From Candidatus Kapaibacterium sp. (GTDB lineage Bacteria; Bacteroidota; Ignavibacteria; Kapaibacteriales; UBA7675), in NCBI GenBank assembly GCA_028284775.1, contig JANQRB010000052.1:16405-80404 (forward strand): a stretch of 64,000 bases of DNA. Direction: 5' to 3'. The notes under the pieces are model-generated. The model had not been told where the DNA came from. It ran no database searches and worked only from the letters and a program-made list of their open reading frames with translations. Positions 47,131 to 57,030 of the stretch are shown here, piece after piece. The position numbers and the translations under genes were made by a program. The stretch's first letter is position 1, and each line of letters opens with the position of its first letter.

Positions 47131-47678
47131 TCGGCAGATAAACCCGGCCCTAGTGCAATGCAGCAGAGCATGAATCTGAGATTGCACAGGGTTAAGCTTT
47201 GTCGCAACATAGGCCATTCCCTCTGTAATCATGTTCTTGCCTGACAAGCCCCTTTACTAAATGACAGATCCGGTAAGGACAATCTAGTTTAACAAAAATC
47301 GGACCTTTGACTTTAGACCGGATTCGCCATTGATCCGGATGAAGCACCATCCGCCGGCTGGCACGCTGCCGTCAGATGGCATAGTTAATTGTGGCTGTAC
47401 AACCTGTACAGATAAACCGGGCACTACTGTCAAGTGCCGACAAGCGCGAACGACATCAATTTGTTCATGAATCATTTAGTCAATGCATCAAGCCCTGGGA
47501 ATCACCGCGCGAAAAACTTTGGAATTCATGCCGAGCGCAAAGCGATCGCGTCGCCTGCTTTGTCAATAGTGTTGGGAATTGCGTGTTGTGCGGACTTGCG
47601 ATGATTCGCCGCTGTAAAACAGGCCATCCTAATGTTGCAAATGAGTTAGCAGCTACCGGATTCCTGGAAGGATCTGAC
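47131..47678. other. intergenic stretch with a coding relic
   Basis: Gene-free apart from the relic at 47284-47475. No tRNA, terminator or mobile element recognised. Confidence 0.5.
47284..47475 (-). pseudogene. relic of a type IX sorting domain
   Basis: A 63-codon minus-strand frame whose second half, VPAGGWCFIRINGESGLKSK then VRFLLN and stop, reads like the end of a type IX-like sorting domain (compare LAAGFYLCELQSLGLAIPAQ in the propeller gene at 30668). A TAA lies directly before the ATG, and no propeller or signal sequence precedes it, so this is probably the surviving tail of a decayed secreted protein gene. Confidence 0.35.
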
Positions 47679-48116
47679 TCACTGACCGATATCTTCATTC
47701 CACAGGACAGGCTGATCGTTAATAAACTGCCGCATCAGATCGATACAGTCCCGGTTGTTAAGAACATCGAGGCGGACGCCGCGCCTGCGCAAAAGTTCTT
47801 CCTCCCCTTTGAAATTAATATTCTCGCCAATGACGATCTGCGGTATCCGGTAGAGAAGTGCTGCGCCGCTGCACATCGAGCAGGGTGACAGCGTGGTATA
47901 CAACACGCAATCGCGGTAAAAAGACTGACGCTGGCGGCCGGCATTTTCCAAGGCGTCCATCTCGGCATGCAGGACCGTACTGCCCTGCTGGATACGTCGA
48001 TTGTGCCCCCGTCCGACTATATGCCCCTGATGGACGAGCACCGATCCGATCGGTATTCCGCCCTCTTTCAAACCCCTGCGAGCCTCCTCAAGCGCTTCCG
48101 CCAAAAATGCGTCCAT
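47679..48116 (-). CDS. cytosine deaminase, yeast FCY1-like
   Basis: A 145-residue zinc deaminase. The metal site is HAEMD (His and proton-shuttle Glu) and TLSPCSMCSGA (two Cys). The whole protein aligns by eye with yeast cytosine deaminase: EGGIPIGSVLV, GRGHNRR, LENAGR, LYTTLSPC, IPQIVIGENINFKG and the C-terminal W-EDIG end. This C-terminal clamp is characteristic of FCY1-type enzymes that convert cytosine to uracil for salvage, and is unlike the bacterial CodA amidohydrolase. GAGG precedes the ATG. It lies 59 bases from the end of glnS with the same orientation. Confidence 0.88.
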   Translation of the reverse strand: MDAFLAEALEEARRGLKEGGIPIGSVLVHQGHIVGRGHNRRIQQGSTVLHAEMDALENAGRQRQSFYRDCVLYTTLSPCSMCSGAALLYRIPQIVIGENINFKGEEELLRRRGVRLDVLNNRDCIDLMRQFINDQPVLWNEDIGQ

Positions 48117-48175
48117 CCGGCACCTCGATGATTAGTTAACCTTTCAAGGTGGTCAACTTTGGTTAACGGCAACTC

Positions 48176-49885
48176 TTATTTACCTGTCTGCTGGATCTTG
48201 GCCCAGGTGTCCCGCAGCGTAATCGTGCGATTGAAGACGGGCGTGCCATCGTCCGTGGCATCTGCATCGACGCAAAAGTAGCCCAGGCGCTCAAATTGCC
48301 AGGAGCTGCCGGGGCTCGCGCTTGCCAGGCCGGGTTCCAGCTTACAGCCTTCGAGCAGTTTCAGTGATTCGGGATTCAGATAGTCCAGGAAGGTCTTACC
48401 GTCTTGAGCGCTTTCGGGGCGCGGCACGCTGAAGAGACGATCGTAGAGCTTCACATCACAGGTGAGCGCATGCTCCGCTGAGACCCAGTGAATGGTGCCG
48501 CGCACTTTGCGGCCGTCCGGTGTATTGCCGCCCCGTGATTCGGGATCGTAGCTACAGCGCAGTTCTACAATTTCGCCGGCCTCGTTTTTGACGACCTCTT
48601 TACAGGTTATATAATAGGCATACTTCAGGCGTACCTCACGGCCCGGTCCCAGCCGGAAAAACTTGCGCGGCGGCTCTTCCATGAAGTCGTCACGTTCGAT
48701 GTAGAGCACACGCGAAAAGGGAACCTTCCTTGTGCCGGCCGAAGCATCCTCCGGGTTATTGACGGCATCGAATTCTTCCGTCTGGCCTTCGGGATAATTT
48801 TCGATGACGACCCGTAAAGGCTTGAGCACAGCCAGTACCCGCGGCGCCTGCTTATTAAGCTCGCTGCGAATGCTGAACTCCAACATCGACACATCGACTT
48901 TGCCGTCGCGCTTGGCAACGCCGACCCGTTCGCAGAAATCGCGGATCGCAGCGGGTGGAATGCCGCGCCGCCGCATGCCGGAAATTGTCGGCATCCGCGG
49001 GTCGTCCCAGCCGTCGACCAAGCCTTCTTCCACAAGTTGACGCAGCTTGCGTTTGCTTGTGATGGTATAGTCAAGATTCAGGCGCGCAAATTCAATCTGT
49101 TGCGGGCGGTGCGGCAACTTCGCAGCGTCCAGAAACCATTCATAGAGCGGACGATGATCCTCGAATTCCAGCGTGCACAGCGAATGGGTGACGCCTTCGA
49201 AGGAATCCGATTGCCCATGCGTCCAGTCGTAAGTAGGATAGATGTGCCAGTCGTTGCCCGTGCGGTGATGTTCGGCGTGCAGGATACGGTACATCACCGG
49301 GTCGCGCATATTGATGTTTGGAGCCGCCATATCGATTTTAGCACGCAGCACATGAGCGCCCTCGTCAAATTCGCCGGCCTTCATGCGCCCAAGCAAGTCC
49401 AGGTTCTCCGCTACGCTGCGATCGCGATGCGGGCTGTTGCGGCCGGGCTCCTTAAGCGTACCGCGATAGTCGCGCATCTCCGCGGCGCTCAGACTGTCCA
49501 CATAAGCCAGGCCGTCTTCAACCATTTGGCGCGCCAGTTCATACAGACGCGCAAAATAATCGGAAGCGAAAAACAGACGATCGCCCCAGTCGAATCCCAG
49601 CCAGCGAATGTCCTCGATCATAGAGTCCACATAGCGCAGCTCTTCTTTGCTGGGATTGGTGTCGTCAAAGCGCAGATTGCAGAGTCCGCCATATTCGCGG
49701 GCCAGACCGAAATTCAGACAGATCGACTTGGCGTGGCCGATATGCAGGTAGCCGTTGGGCTCGGGCGGAAATCGCATGTGCACGCGCCCCTGGTGTTTGC
49801 CGCTGTGATTATCGGCGTCGATAATGCTGCGGATAAAGTTGGAGGCCTTTTCGCCTGACTCGCTCTTGGTCGCTGACTCGCTCAC
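48176..49885 (-). CDS. glnS: glutaminyl-tRNA synthetase
   Basis: A 569-residue class I synthetase that attaches glutamine to tRNA-Gln. Seen: [20 protein letters not shown] split over ~37-54 with the HIGH motif, [28 protein letters not shown] and ITSKRKL as the KMSKS-equivalent (~274). The C-terminal anticodon-binding beta barrels follow. The length is close to E. coli GlnRS (554). Having GlnRS implies that glutamine is charged directly, as in Bacteroidota and gammaproteobacteria. The start is GTG with AAGGAG 8 bases upstream. Minus-strand neighbour of the deaminase. Confidence 0.97.
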   Translation of the reverse strand: MSESATKSESGEKASNFIRSIIDADNHSGKHQGRVHMRFPPEPNGYLHIGHAKSICLNFGLAREYGGLCNLRFDDTNPSKEELRYVDSMIEDIRWLGFDWGDRLFFASDYFARLYELARQMVEDGLAYVDSLSAAEMRDYRGTLKEPGRNSPHRDRSVAENLDLLGRMKAGEFDEGAHVLRAKIDMAAPNINMRDPVMYRILHAEHHRTGNDWHIYPTYDWTHGQSDSFEGVTHSLCTLEFEDHRPLYEWFLDAAKLPHRPQQIEFARLNLDYTITSKRKLRQLVEEGLVDGWDDPRMPTISGMRRRGIPPAAIRDFCERVGVAKRDGKVDVSMLEFSIRSELNKQAPRVLAVLKPLRVVIENYPEGQTEEFDAVNNPEDASAGTRKVPFSRVLYIERDDFMEEPPRKFFRLGPGREVRLKYAYYITCKEVVKNEAGEIVELRCSYDPESRGGNTPDGRKVRGTIHWVSAEHALTCDVKLYDRLFSVPRPESAQDGKTFLDYLNPESLKLLEGCKLEPGLASASPGSSWQFERLGYFCVDADATDDGTPVFNRTITLRDTWAKIQQTGK

Positions 49886-50154
49886 GAATTTATCTCCTTG
49901 TCACGATTGTTGAAGAAGCGGAAATTATCCCCCAGCCCCTGGACGGACAACAAAACAGATGCTGTAATACGTCCGGCAGCCGGGCTGAGTGTGTGCTGCA
50001 GAAAAAATTTCCGCCATTCGGCTGCTTACGGCAGTGCTCCCCTCTCAGATAGCAGAGATCATTCCAGCCACACTTCGGAATGATGAAAAGCGAACAGCGG
50101 AAACGTCCGACGAGAACATTTCCGCTGCTGGCAAAACTATTCAGATTAATGAGA

Positions 50155-51084
50155 TCAGGAATCTTTGCCGTCGGAATCCGAAGATTTCAATACCGTCATC
50201 GCGCCTGACACCATTCCGGCCAGATCGGTCAGGTTCGCCGGAATAATTGTGGTATTGTTGGTCTTGGCCAGGTTGCCGAACTCGTTAATGTACTGTTCGG
50301 CGATTCGCATATTGACGGCATCGGAACCGCCCTCGGCGGCAATCGCCGTGGCAATTTCCCGGATACCCTTGGCGGTGGCGGTGGCGACGGCTTCAATTTC
50401 GCTGGCACGCCCCTGCGCTTCATTGATACGGCGCTGCCGCTCACCCTCCGAACGCTCGATCAGCTCCTGCTTATCACCCTCGGCGCGGTTAATCTTCGCC
50501 TGACGCTCACCTTCCGACTCGGCAATCAGGGCGCGTTTTTCACGCTCGGCGCGCATGTGTTTTTCCATCGCGTCTTTGATACTCTGCGGCGGTACGATAT
50601 TCTTCACCTCATAACGCGTCACTTTCACCCCCCAGGGGTCGGAGGCTTTATCAACGGCGGCAACGATGGCGCTATTGATCGACTCGCGCTCTTCAAAGGT
50701 CTTGTCGAGCTCCATCTTGCCGATCACACTACGCATGGTAGTCTGCGAAAGCTGTGTTGAAGCGAATTTATAGTCATTAATACCGTAAGAAGCTTTGCGT
50801 GCATCGATGACCTGCAGGTACAACACGCCATCGACTTCCACCGAAATATTGTCCTGTGTAATACAGATCTGGGGTGGCACGTCGAGGGCCTGCTCTTTCA
50901 AGGAATGTTTGTACGAAATCCGATCAACGAAAGGCACCAGTACGTGAAAGCCCGCTTCCATTGTCTGTTGAAATTTGCCCAGGCGTTCCTTGATGAAGGC
51001 CGAGCGCTGCGGCACAATACGAATGGTTTTGAAAAAAACGACCGCCGCGAGAAGAATTAGACCAATAAGTAATCCCGTTCCCAT
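50155..51084 (-). CDS. SPFH/band 7 membrane protein (stomatin/QmcA-like)
   Basis: A 309-residue protein. An N-terminal membrane anchor (~4-20) is followed by an SPFH domain (VPQRSAFIKERLGKFQQTME, EVDGVLYLQVIDARKASYGI, SDPWGVKVTRYEVKNI) and a charged coiled coil rich in AEGDKQELIERSEGER and related repeats. SPFH proteins form ring-like membrane microdomain scaffolds. AGGAG lies before the ATG at 51084; only one base separates this start from the stop of the NfeD gene, so the two are one operon, the usual QmcA-YbbK/NfeD partnership. Confidence 0.92.
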   Translation of the reverse strand: MGTGLLIGLILLAAVVFFKTIRIVPQRSAFIKERLGKFQQTMEAGFHVLVPFVDRISYKHSLKEQALDVPPQICITQDNISVEVDGVLYLQVIDARKASYGINDYKFASTQLSQTTMRSVIGKMELDKTFEERESINSAIVAAVDKASDPWGVKVTRYEVKNIVPPQSIKDAMEKHMRAEREKRALIAESEGERQAKINRAEGDKQELIERSEGERQRRINEAQGRASEIEAVATATAKGIREIATAIAAEGGSDAVNMRIAEQYINEFGNLAKTNNTTIIPANLTDLAGMVSGAMTVLKSSDSDGKDS

Positions 51085-51085
51085 A

Positions 51086-51550
51086 TCAGCTCCTATCCAG
51101 AGGTTGAACAAGCAATGTCAAATTATCTTTGTTAAGTATGAGTACTTCCGTGCCTTCCGGAATTGTGAGGTAGGAGGTGGCATCCCAGTCTGTACCGTGG
51201 AACTCGACCCGGCCGGGTTCGTCGGGGGTAACTTTACGTTTGACTACCGCAACTTCGCCGACGAAGCCGTCTTTCGTATCGTCAATATACTTCTGCGGTC
51301 CACCCTTCTGCAATGAGCGAACGACCGTACTGCGAAAAACAGCCAGTAATGCCACCGACGACGTAAGAAAAACGAGTAATTGCGTCGACAGCGATACATC
51401 GAAGAGCAGGCAGGTGAGCGCCACTATCCAGGCGCCAATACCAAAGAAAGCCGCGATTAAGCCCGGCAGCGCGAATTCCGCCAACAGCAGCAGGATCCCC
51501 ATCAGGAACCATAGGGTCTCGGGTGTCGTCCAGTCCATCATCATTTCCAT
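51086..51550 (-). CDS. NfeD-like membrane protein
   Basis: A 154-residue protein with two or three hydrophobic segments (ETLWFLMGILLLLAEFALPG, LIAAFFGIGAWIVALTCLLF, QLLVFLTSSVALLAVF) and a C-terminal OB-fold (GFVGEVAVVKRKV, GTDWDATSYLTIPEGTEVLI). This short NfeD form is the partner of SPFH proteins. GGAGG precedes the ATG at 51550; a GTG four codons earlier is less likely. It is the first gene of the SPFH operon. Confidence 0.9.
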   Translation of the reverse strand: MEMMMDWTTPETLWFLMGILLLLAEFALPGLIAAFFGIGAWIVALTCLLFDVSLSTQLLVFLTSSVALLAVFRSTVVRSLQKGGPQKYIDDTKDGFVGEVAVVKRKVTPDEPGRVEFHGTDWDATSYLTIPEGTEVLILNKDNLTLLVQPLDRS

Positions 51551-51747
51551 ACTTGCCTCCACTTCGTTGACAGATCCTGTTTAACCTTATGCATAACAGG
51601 TTACTGGCCTTTGATTTATGTCAATCCCGCGCTCGGGTTGTAATCCATTACGCAGCAAAACGCAAGGCGGTTACAACAGGGACAGCGCCGTGCCGATTTT
51701 TGCGCCGGGCGCAATAGCCCGAACAATCGGCTTCTATCTTCACGCTT

Positions 51748-52269
51748 TTACCTTCCCGCTACATCCTCCTGCTTCGTATTAAACAATTCCGGCATATAAT
51801 CCGCGTGCACAAAATGGCTTAGTTCCGGCGCCAGCCGTTTCAGTTCGTTGCCGCGCCGCCAGTGAAAAGCGAACACTTCCCCCTGATCGTCGCCGCTGCC
51901 CCTGACGGAATGCCGCCATGAGTCGGGCATCGGTTCCTTGAGAACAAGAAGAAAATCCTGCCGCTCGACATTGGCATCGAGATAGGCTTTGTAGTAGCGC
52001 AGGCTACCCAGCTTCTTCACAATTTGCAGCTGTGTCAAACCGGCTTCTTCGCGCAACTCGCGCAGGACGGCTCCCTCCGCCACTTCGCCGGCCTCCACTG
52101 TTCCTCCGGGTACACGCCATGGCAATTCCGGCTGCGAGACAAAGGAATGCAGCAATAGATAGTGAAGGCCGGCACGCTCTTGCAGCACATAGGCCGCAAC
52201 CTTCGATTGCCAGGCTTTGCCCGGCACGACAGAGGGCGGAAACAATGCTTCTTTCATATCATCTGTCAT
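51748..52269 (-). CDS. Nudix hydrolase
   Basis: A 173-residue hydrolase with the 23-residue Nudix box beginning GGTVEAGEVAEGAVLREL and ending REEAGL, the metal-binding Glu residues being those of REEAGL. LPWRVPGG before the box fits the substrate-binding strand. Nudix enzymes split nucleoside diphosphate derivatives; the substrate is not readable. It ends 62 bases before the luciferase-like gene with the same orientation. Confidence 0.9.
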   Translation of the reverse strand: MTDDMKEALFPPSVVPGKAWQSKVAAYVLQERAGLHYLLLHSFVSQPELPWRVPGGTVEAGEVAEGAVLRELREEAGLTQLQIVKKLGSLRYYKAYLDANVERQDFLLVLKEPMPDSWRHSVRGSGDDQGEVFAFHWRRGNELKRLAPELSHFVHADYMPELFNTKQEDVAGR

Positions 52270-52330
52270 GGACGCGGCCCTGTTTTCTGTCGATCAGACA
52301 CTATTGCAGTATCAGGCAATTACTGTCCGC

Positions 52331-53374
52331 TCAGACACTTCTCATCGGCATTCCCATTTCATTCTGCACCGACTGCTCCGCTGTCCGAAACGCCGGCAGA
52401 ACATGCTTCGCCATTGTTTCCATGGATTTAAGAACCTTGCTGTGCTCGAGACCGCCAAAATTCATGATCGTCAAAAAGTGCGTCAATCCGGCCGCTTCAT
52501 AGGCACGGGCGACGTCGATAATCTCTTCGGGGCTGCCAAAAGCTGCCAGTTTCTTGTCCAGCAGAGTTTCGAATGATCGCTGTTTGGCATACAGGCGCGT
52601 GCGCACGTAGCGATCCATCGCTGGTCTGGCCTCGAATCGCGCGCGGTCGCCGTCTTCATGACAATAGGAATGCAGGCCAAAGGGTACGCTTATGGCATCC
52701 TGCCGCCCTCCCGCAGCCAAAAAGCCGCGCCGATGCGCCGTCACAGTTTGTGTCAATTCATCGAAACTTTCAGCTGTTGCATAGGGGATCATCATAATCG
52801 GGAAGCCGCGCCGTCCGACGTGCTCCGCCGTGGCATTGGAAAGGATGGCAATCCAGGCTGCCGGATGCGGCTGCTGTACCGGCTGGACGTTCAGCTGTAC
52901 ATCGTCGAAACGATAGTGCCGGCCATGGTGGGTAAAGCGTTCGCCGCTCCAGGCCTTCACGATAATTTCGAGCGACTCGTCGAAGCGCGCCCGCTTTTCG
53001 GACATCGGAATGCCGAAGCCATCGAATTCGTGCTTCAGATAGCCGGAGCCCAGTCCCAGGTTGAGCCGTCCCTCCGAAAGCATATCCACCATAGCAAAAT
53101 CTTCAGCCGTGCGCAGCGGGTTATCCAGCGGCAGGACCACGACGGCGGCGCCCAATCGGATGCGCCGCGTGCGGGCCGCAGCAGATGCCAGCCATACCGC
53201 CGGACGCGGAATATTACCATACTCGTGAAAGTGATGTTCGGCAATCCAAAAGGATTCGAAGCCCAGGTCGTCGGCTGCCTGTACCTGTTCCAGCAATTCC
53301 GCATACAAACGGCCTGCGCTGCGATCCAATTCGCGAGGGTAGTGATCGACTACTGAAAAAATGCCAAACTTCAT
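52331..53374 (-). CDS. luciferase-like flavin-dependent oxidoreductase
   Basis: A 347-residue member of the LLM family. The TIM-barrel shows FWIAEHHFHEYG near residue 45, RIRLGAAVVVLPLDNPLRTA, EGRLNLGLGSGY and GRPAWIAI-like strands. It would use FMN or F420 and probably has monooxygenase activity; EHHF-type motifs are typical of bacterial luciferase-like enzymes. The substrate is unknown. GGGA lies 6 bases before the ATG. It is transcribed away from the AraC gene. Confidence 0.9.
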   Translation of the reverse strand: MKFGIFSVVDHYPRELDRSAGRLYAELLEQVQAADDLGFESFWIAEHHFHEYGNIPRPAVWLASAAARTRRIRLGAAVVVLPLDNPLRTAEDFAMVDMLSEGRLNLGLGSGYLKHEFDGFGIPMSEKRARFDESLEIIVKAWSGERFTHHGRHYRFDDVQLNVQPVQQPHPAAWIAILSNATAEHVGRRGFPIMMIPYATAESFDELTQTVTAHRRGFLAAGGRQDAISVPFGLHSYCHEDGDRARFEARPAMDRYVRTRLYAKQRSFETLLDKKLAAFGSPEEIIDVARAYEAAGLTHFLTIMNFGGLEHSKVLKSMETMAKHVLPAFRTAEQSVQNEMGMPMRSV

Positions 53375-54172
53375 CTACATTCCCGTTCAGTTATTCTGTT
53401 GTTGAGCTGCACGTGAAATTTAGTCTGCCGCACGATTCCAGACAAGAAGAGCTTCGCGTCCGCCATTACGGGCGGCAGGAAGCATTCCGCCGTCTACCGA
53501 ATGGCGAAAGCCTTGCTGACGCCGGAGCGGTCGATTCCGCCGGGCGAAGACTGTTGGACGCGCTGCTTAGCAATTGTGACGGCAAATGCCGAGCGCAATT
53601 CCTGCGGCCGGCCGGCAGTCGTCACTGCACCATCGAAGGCATTAGGAATGCACGATCACGGCCACCTGAAAACGCATCAGAGTTTCAAGGCTGACAATTC
53701 AGTTGGCAATTAAAGGGTCGGTAGCAGGTACGGTCACACAATGACCTGAGTTTGCTCAGGCTGCAACTGCAAGGGTGGGCTACTACAGCAGGCACGCAAA
53801 ATCGACATTTCGATAATGATAAGCAAATAGATTGCGCTGCACGGCAAAAGTGTGTCCGGCGACCGGGCGGCTGTCGTGCAGGCAGTCTGCGCACATAGTC
53901 GGCAGCCGGAACTGGACATACAGTTGACAACCAGCTCGCACACAATGAATGGCAGGCGGAAATCAGGGCGCAATTGCAAAAGTTCGGATCCTTCGCAAGA
54001 TTGTTTTTGCAGCTCGTCTGCCAATTGCTGATTTTCGTGCGCATCACTGCGGGAAACAGTGGGACGGTATTGAGGGATGAGAGGAAATCTAAATTTGCGG
54101 CTTGATCCGCATCGCAAGCTGTACTGCCCGCAACGAGCAGCAGAACGTTTTGTAAATGGATAGAGCGCAAAA
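53375..54172. other. gene-free stretch
   Basis: About 800 bases between divergent genes. Long ORFs on both strands (53501-53713 plus, 53685-54170 minus) are Cys/Arg-rich and look like chance. No mobile or RNA element recognised. Confidence 0.55.
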
Positions 54173-55021
54173 ATGAATTACCGCGAGTTCCCCCCGCCGC
54201 CGGCGCTTGCGCCCTATGTACAGAGCTTTTGGATGCTGCGCGCTGCTAGCAATCCTTTTGCGGGCACGGAATGCCTCATCCCCGACGGCACGATCGAGCT
54301 GATCTTCAATTTCGCTGCGCCGTATCGGCGAACAGCAGGCCGGACACAGCAAATTGAGGATACGGTCAAAGGGCATCATCTGGTTGGCACCAGGGCACAA
54401 TATTTTACCATCGAGCAGTTTGGCGCGATCAATCATGTGGCGGTACGATTCCGTCCCGGCGGCCTGCGTCCTTTCCTACGCGTGCCACTGACGGAGTTAA
54501 CGGACCGCATCGTGGATGCCGCCCAACTCTTTGGTCCGTCCGTCCGCGAACTGGAAGGGCGTCTGTTTGAGAGCGGCTGCGACCGGCAGCGGATGGCAAT
54601 TCTGGCGCGCTACCTGTGCGCCCGCCTACGCAGGCAGAATCAACCCGTCAACGCGACCCTTGCGAACGCTGTACAATTGATTCGGAGAGAGCGGGGTAAT
54701 CTGCCTGTACGCGATCTGGCGCGGGAATTAGGCTGGACATACAAACGGCTGGAACGCCTCTTCCTCGCACAGCTTGGTGTCACACCGAAATTCTTCAGCA
54801 AAAATATGCGTTTCCTGACCGCGCTGCGCTGCCTCAGCATGCAGACGGCGCCCGACTGGCATGCCGTGACCTTTGCCGGCGGCTACTACGATCAGGCGCA
54901 CTTTATTCGGGAGTTCAAAGAGTTTACGGGCTACACGCCATTGCAATTTCACGAACGCCGCACCTGCATCGCCGATATGCTGACGCCGCAGGATGACCTG
55001 TCCAATTTGTACAATACATAG
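54173..55021 (+). CDS. AraC-family transcriptional regulator with DUF6597-type N-terminus
   Basis: A 282-residue regulator. The N-terminal half (PPPALAPYVQSFWML, LIPDGTIELIFNF) matches the DUF6597 sensor often fused to AraC. The C-terminal half (~180-265) is the two-helix-turn-helix AraC domain: LPVRDLARELGWTYKRLERL and FAGGYYDQAHFIREFKEFTG. It should activate nearby genes in response to a small ligand; the membrane protein 71 bases downstream is the obvious candidate. Confidence 0.9.
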   Translation: MNYREFPPPPALAPYVQSFWMLRAASNPFAGTECLIPDGTIELIFNFAAPYRRTAGRTQQIEDTVKGHHLVGTRAQYFTIEQFGAINHVAVRFRPGGLRPFLRVPLTELTDRIVDAAQLFGPSVRELEGRLFESGCDRQRMAILARYLCARLRRQNQPVNATLANAVQLIRRERGNLPVRDLARELGWTYKRLERLFLAQLGVTPKFFSKNMRFLTALRCLSMQTAPDWHAVTFAGGYYDQAHFIREFKEFTGYTPLQFHERRTCIADMLTPQDDLSNLYNT

Positions 55022-55092
55022 TCGTAGTCGTAGCCTAGATTTGCCGCCCTGACAATACGAGCATTCCTTCATTAACTCCCGGAAATGATAGT

Positions 55093-55668
55093 ATGGCTTC
55101 CTCACTGCTCAAAGGCGGAATTTGCGGCGGCATAACGGTATTTGTCTGGAGTTCTATCTGGTGGATGGCGCTGCCCTTCGCCGAGATGAATCTTCGGTCT
55201 TTCACCGGGCAGGACGAATTCACAAGGCACATCACGGAGCACGCACCCGAATCCGGCCTCTACTTCCTGCCCTATGCCGACCGTTTCGGTGGCGCCACGG
55301 ATGCCGAATTGGAGGAACAGCAGGCAAAAATGGCCGATGGTCCGATCGTACTGGCTGTCGTGCAACGCGAGGGCATGAATTCGATCGGCGGATCCATGGC
55401 CACCCAGTTTGTCATCATGCTGCTCAGCGCCGTCATGCTCACCTGGCTGCTGATGCAAAGCTCCTTCAGCTCGCTGTGGCAACGCGCAGGCTTCGTCTCC
55501 TTTGCGGCGCTCGCTGCCGGCGTTATGTGTCGCCTGCCGGACTGGAATTGGTGGGGTTATCCATTCGGTCACGTGTTCTGCCAGATCGTCGACTTAGGTG
55601 TTGGCTGGTTTTTGGCGGGCCTGGTCATTGCCAGGGTGACGGCAGCCGATCGGCGAACACATTCCTGA
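55093..55668 (+). CDS. small multi-span membrane protein of unknown function
   Basis: A 191-residue protein. A first span (~8-27, GGICGGITVFVWSSIWWMALP) is followed by a periplasmic-like loop with APESGLYFLPYADRFGG, then three spans (~100-125, ~130-148, ~160-180). Proteins with this first span and the NAPESGxYFLPY loop are widespread in environmental bacteria but uncharacterised. It is probably co-regulated with the AraC gene upstream. Confidence 0.75.
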   Translation: MASSLLKGGICGGITVFVWSSIWWMALPFAEMNLRSFTGQDEFTRHITEHAPESGLYFLPYADRFGGATDAELEEQQAKMADGPIVLAVVQREGMNSIGGSMATQFVIMLLSAVMLTWLLMQSSFSSLWQRAGFVSFAALAAGVMCRLPDWNWWGYPFGHVFCQIVDLGVGWFLAGLVIARVTAADRRTHS

Positions 55669-55804
55669 CGACACTCAATTGATACGGTTTTAACCTGTAA
55701 CGGGCACATACTGTCCGCCCCTGTCAGCCTTTCGGCGCGTCCCTATTGCCCGCGACGCCCGATCATTTGCAAGCGCCCTTCCCGTCCAGTTTGTCAACTG
55801 CGTA

Positions 55805-56440
55805 TTAGTTTTTGTCGTCGGTGAAATTATTGTGCCAATGCGTGCCGTCGCAAAATGGTTTATTCTTGGAACCACCGCAGCGGCACATGGTAAAGTGTTC
55901 CGTTGATGCGCCCTCGCCCCGTGCCGTATCGAGCAGATCGGGACCGCCATTCACGACGTACGGTCCATTGGGCGCAACAAAGATTGACGCTGCGCCGTCC
56001 CGGTCCGGATGTTCTACGCCTTCAACGGTATAGCTTAGCGCACCGGAAGGGCATTTGTTAATAGTGGCGATGATTTCGTCGCGGCTCGCGGTATCCGGAT
56101 GAATCCAGGGCTCTTCCTTCAATCGAAAAACGGCGGCGAGGCCATCGGTGCAGCGACCGGCATGGGCGCAAATGCCGCGGTTGTCGTGAATCGTAATTTT
56201 CTCGCCCACATAGTTGTCGCGCTTGTCCTCAACGCGTCCTTCGAGCTTTGCAGACGAGAAGCCGATTTTGGCGTGGGTGCCATCGCAAAAGGGTTTGTTG
56301 GCCGAGCCGCCGCAGCGACAGAGCGCCATTGTGTCCTTGCCTTCGATCGGCCCTTTGCGGTTGGCGAAATTCTGAAGCTTTTTGACAAGGTAGGGGCCAT
56401 CGGGACTTGGCGTAATACTCGGTTTCTCTGCTGAACTCAT
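55805..56440 (-). CDS. CDGSH iron-sulfur protein with two CDGSH domains
   Basis: A 211-residue protein. Two CDGSH-type 2Fe-2S motifs, CRCGGSANKPFCDGTH (~42-57) and CRCGGSKNKPFCDGTH (~187-202), flank a central Fer4_19-like unit with CAHAGRC and NKCPSGAL. The 3 Cys:1 His ligation of CDGSH clusters is complete in both copies. These proteins hold labile 2Fe-2S clusters and are linked to redox or iron handling. AAGGA lies 7 bases before the ATG. The layout duplicates the outer domains, so the two copies may have arisen by tandem duplication around the middle unit. Confidence 0.92.
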   Translation of the reverse strand: MSSAEKPSITPSPDGPYLVKKLQNFANRKGPIEGKDTMALCRCGGSANKPFCDGTHAKIGFSSAKLEGRVEDKRDNYVGEKITIHDNRGICAHAGRCTDGLAAVFRLKEEPWIHPDTASRDEIIATINKCPSGALSYTVEGVEHPDRDGAASIFVAPNGPYVVNGGPDLLDTARGEGASTEHFTMCRCGGSKNKPFCDGTHWHNNFTDDKN

Positions 56441-57030
56441 GCGGAAATCCTTGAGTAATTGATGATGTTTGAGGGAGACGTATTACGTTTGCAACGTTAG
56501 CGAAATACTGGATTAGTCGCCTTTAGATCGACGATAAGCTAAAGCAATCGCGCCACAAAGTCAAGTTGCGCGCTCGACATCGCCGTAAACCAAGTTCGCC
56601 CGCTTTGTGGTCCGCCCGATGATGGTGATTCCAGAGTGATCAGGCCAGGAAAAGTCCCTGATCAATTCAGCTGCATCCGCAATTCCGCCAGCGGCATGGT
56701 CTGAATTCTCATCTCTTGATATTTTGGACAATGCTTGCGAATTGGCAAGAAGGGGTGAGATCGATTACCTGCACAACAAACTAGGCAATAGACTATCCTT
56801 GCGCTAAGCTGAATTTCTTAAAACATATCGGACTCGTACTACCCTGCTCGATACACGTCCAGGCGAGAAAGTAAACTTGCCCGGATCGCCGCTTATACAG
56901 ATTCTGCACGGTGATCCGGGCGAAGTCATTGATGCAGGCAAGTTTTACAAAGTCAAGCACCGCAGCGATATTAAGGCCGCGCTACAACTATCCTGAGGAG
57001 AGAGAGTCAATTCGTTAAGAATAGAATTCA
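56441..57030. other. intergenic stretch with a coding relic
   Basis: Between the CDGSH gene start and the small Cys-rich protein gene. A relic on the plus strand is listed separately; otherwise no gene, RNA or repeat was seen. Confidence 0.5.
56697..56996 (+). pseudogene. decayed coding sequence with an in-frame stop
   Basis: One plus-strand frame reads LDNACELARRGEIDYLHNKL, then GNRLSLR, a TAA at 56805-56807, and then AEFLKTYRTRTTLLDTRPGE, KVNLPGSPLIQILHGDPGEV, IDAGKFYKVKHRSDIKAALQ and LS before a TGA. The pattern on both sides of the stop is strongly protein-like, so this is probably the tail of one gene broken by a single stop, or a short gene missing its start. No family recognised. Confidence 0.4.

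Noticed and set aside
49037..49858. 273-residue plus-strand frame
   Set aside because: Antisense to glnS, which is clearly real.
53685..54170. 161-residue Cys-rich minus-strand frame
   Set aside because: It overlaps another frame with equal claim, has no signal peptide of normal form and no start signals; probably chance.
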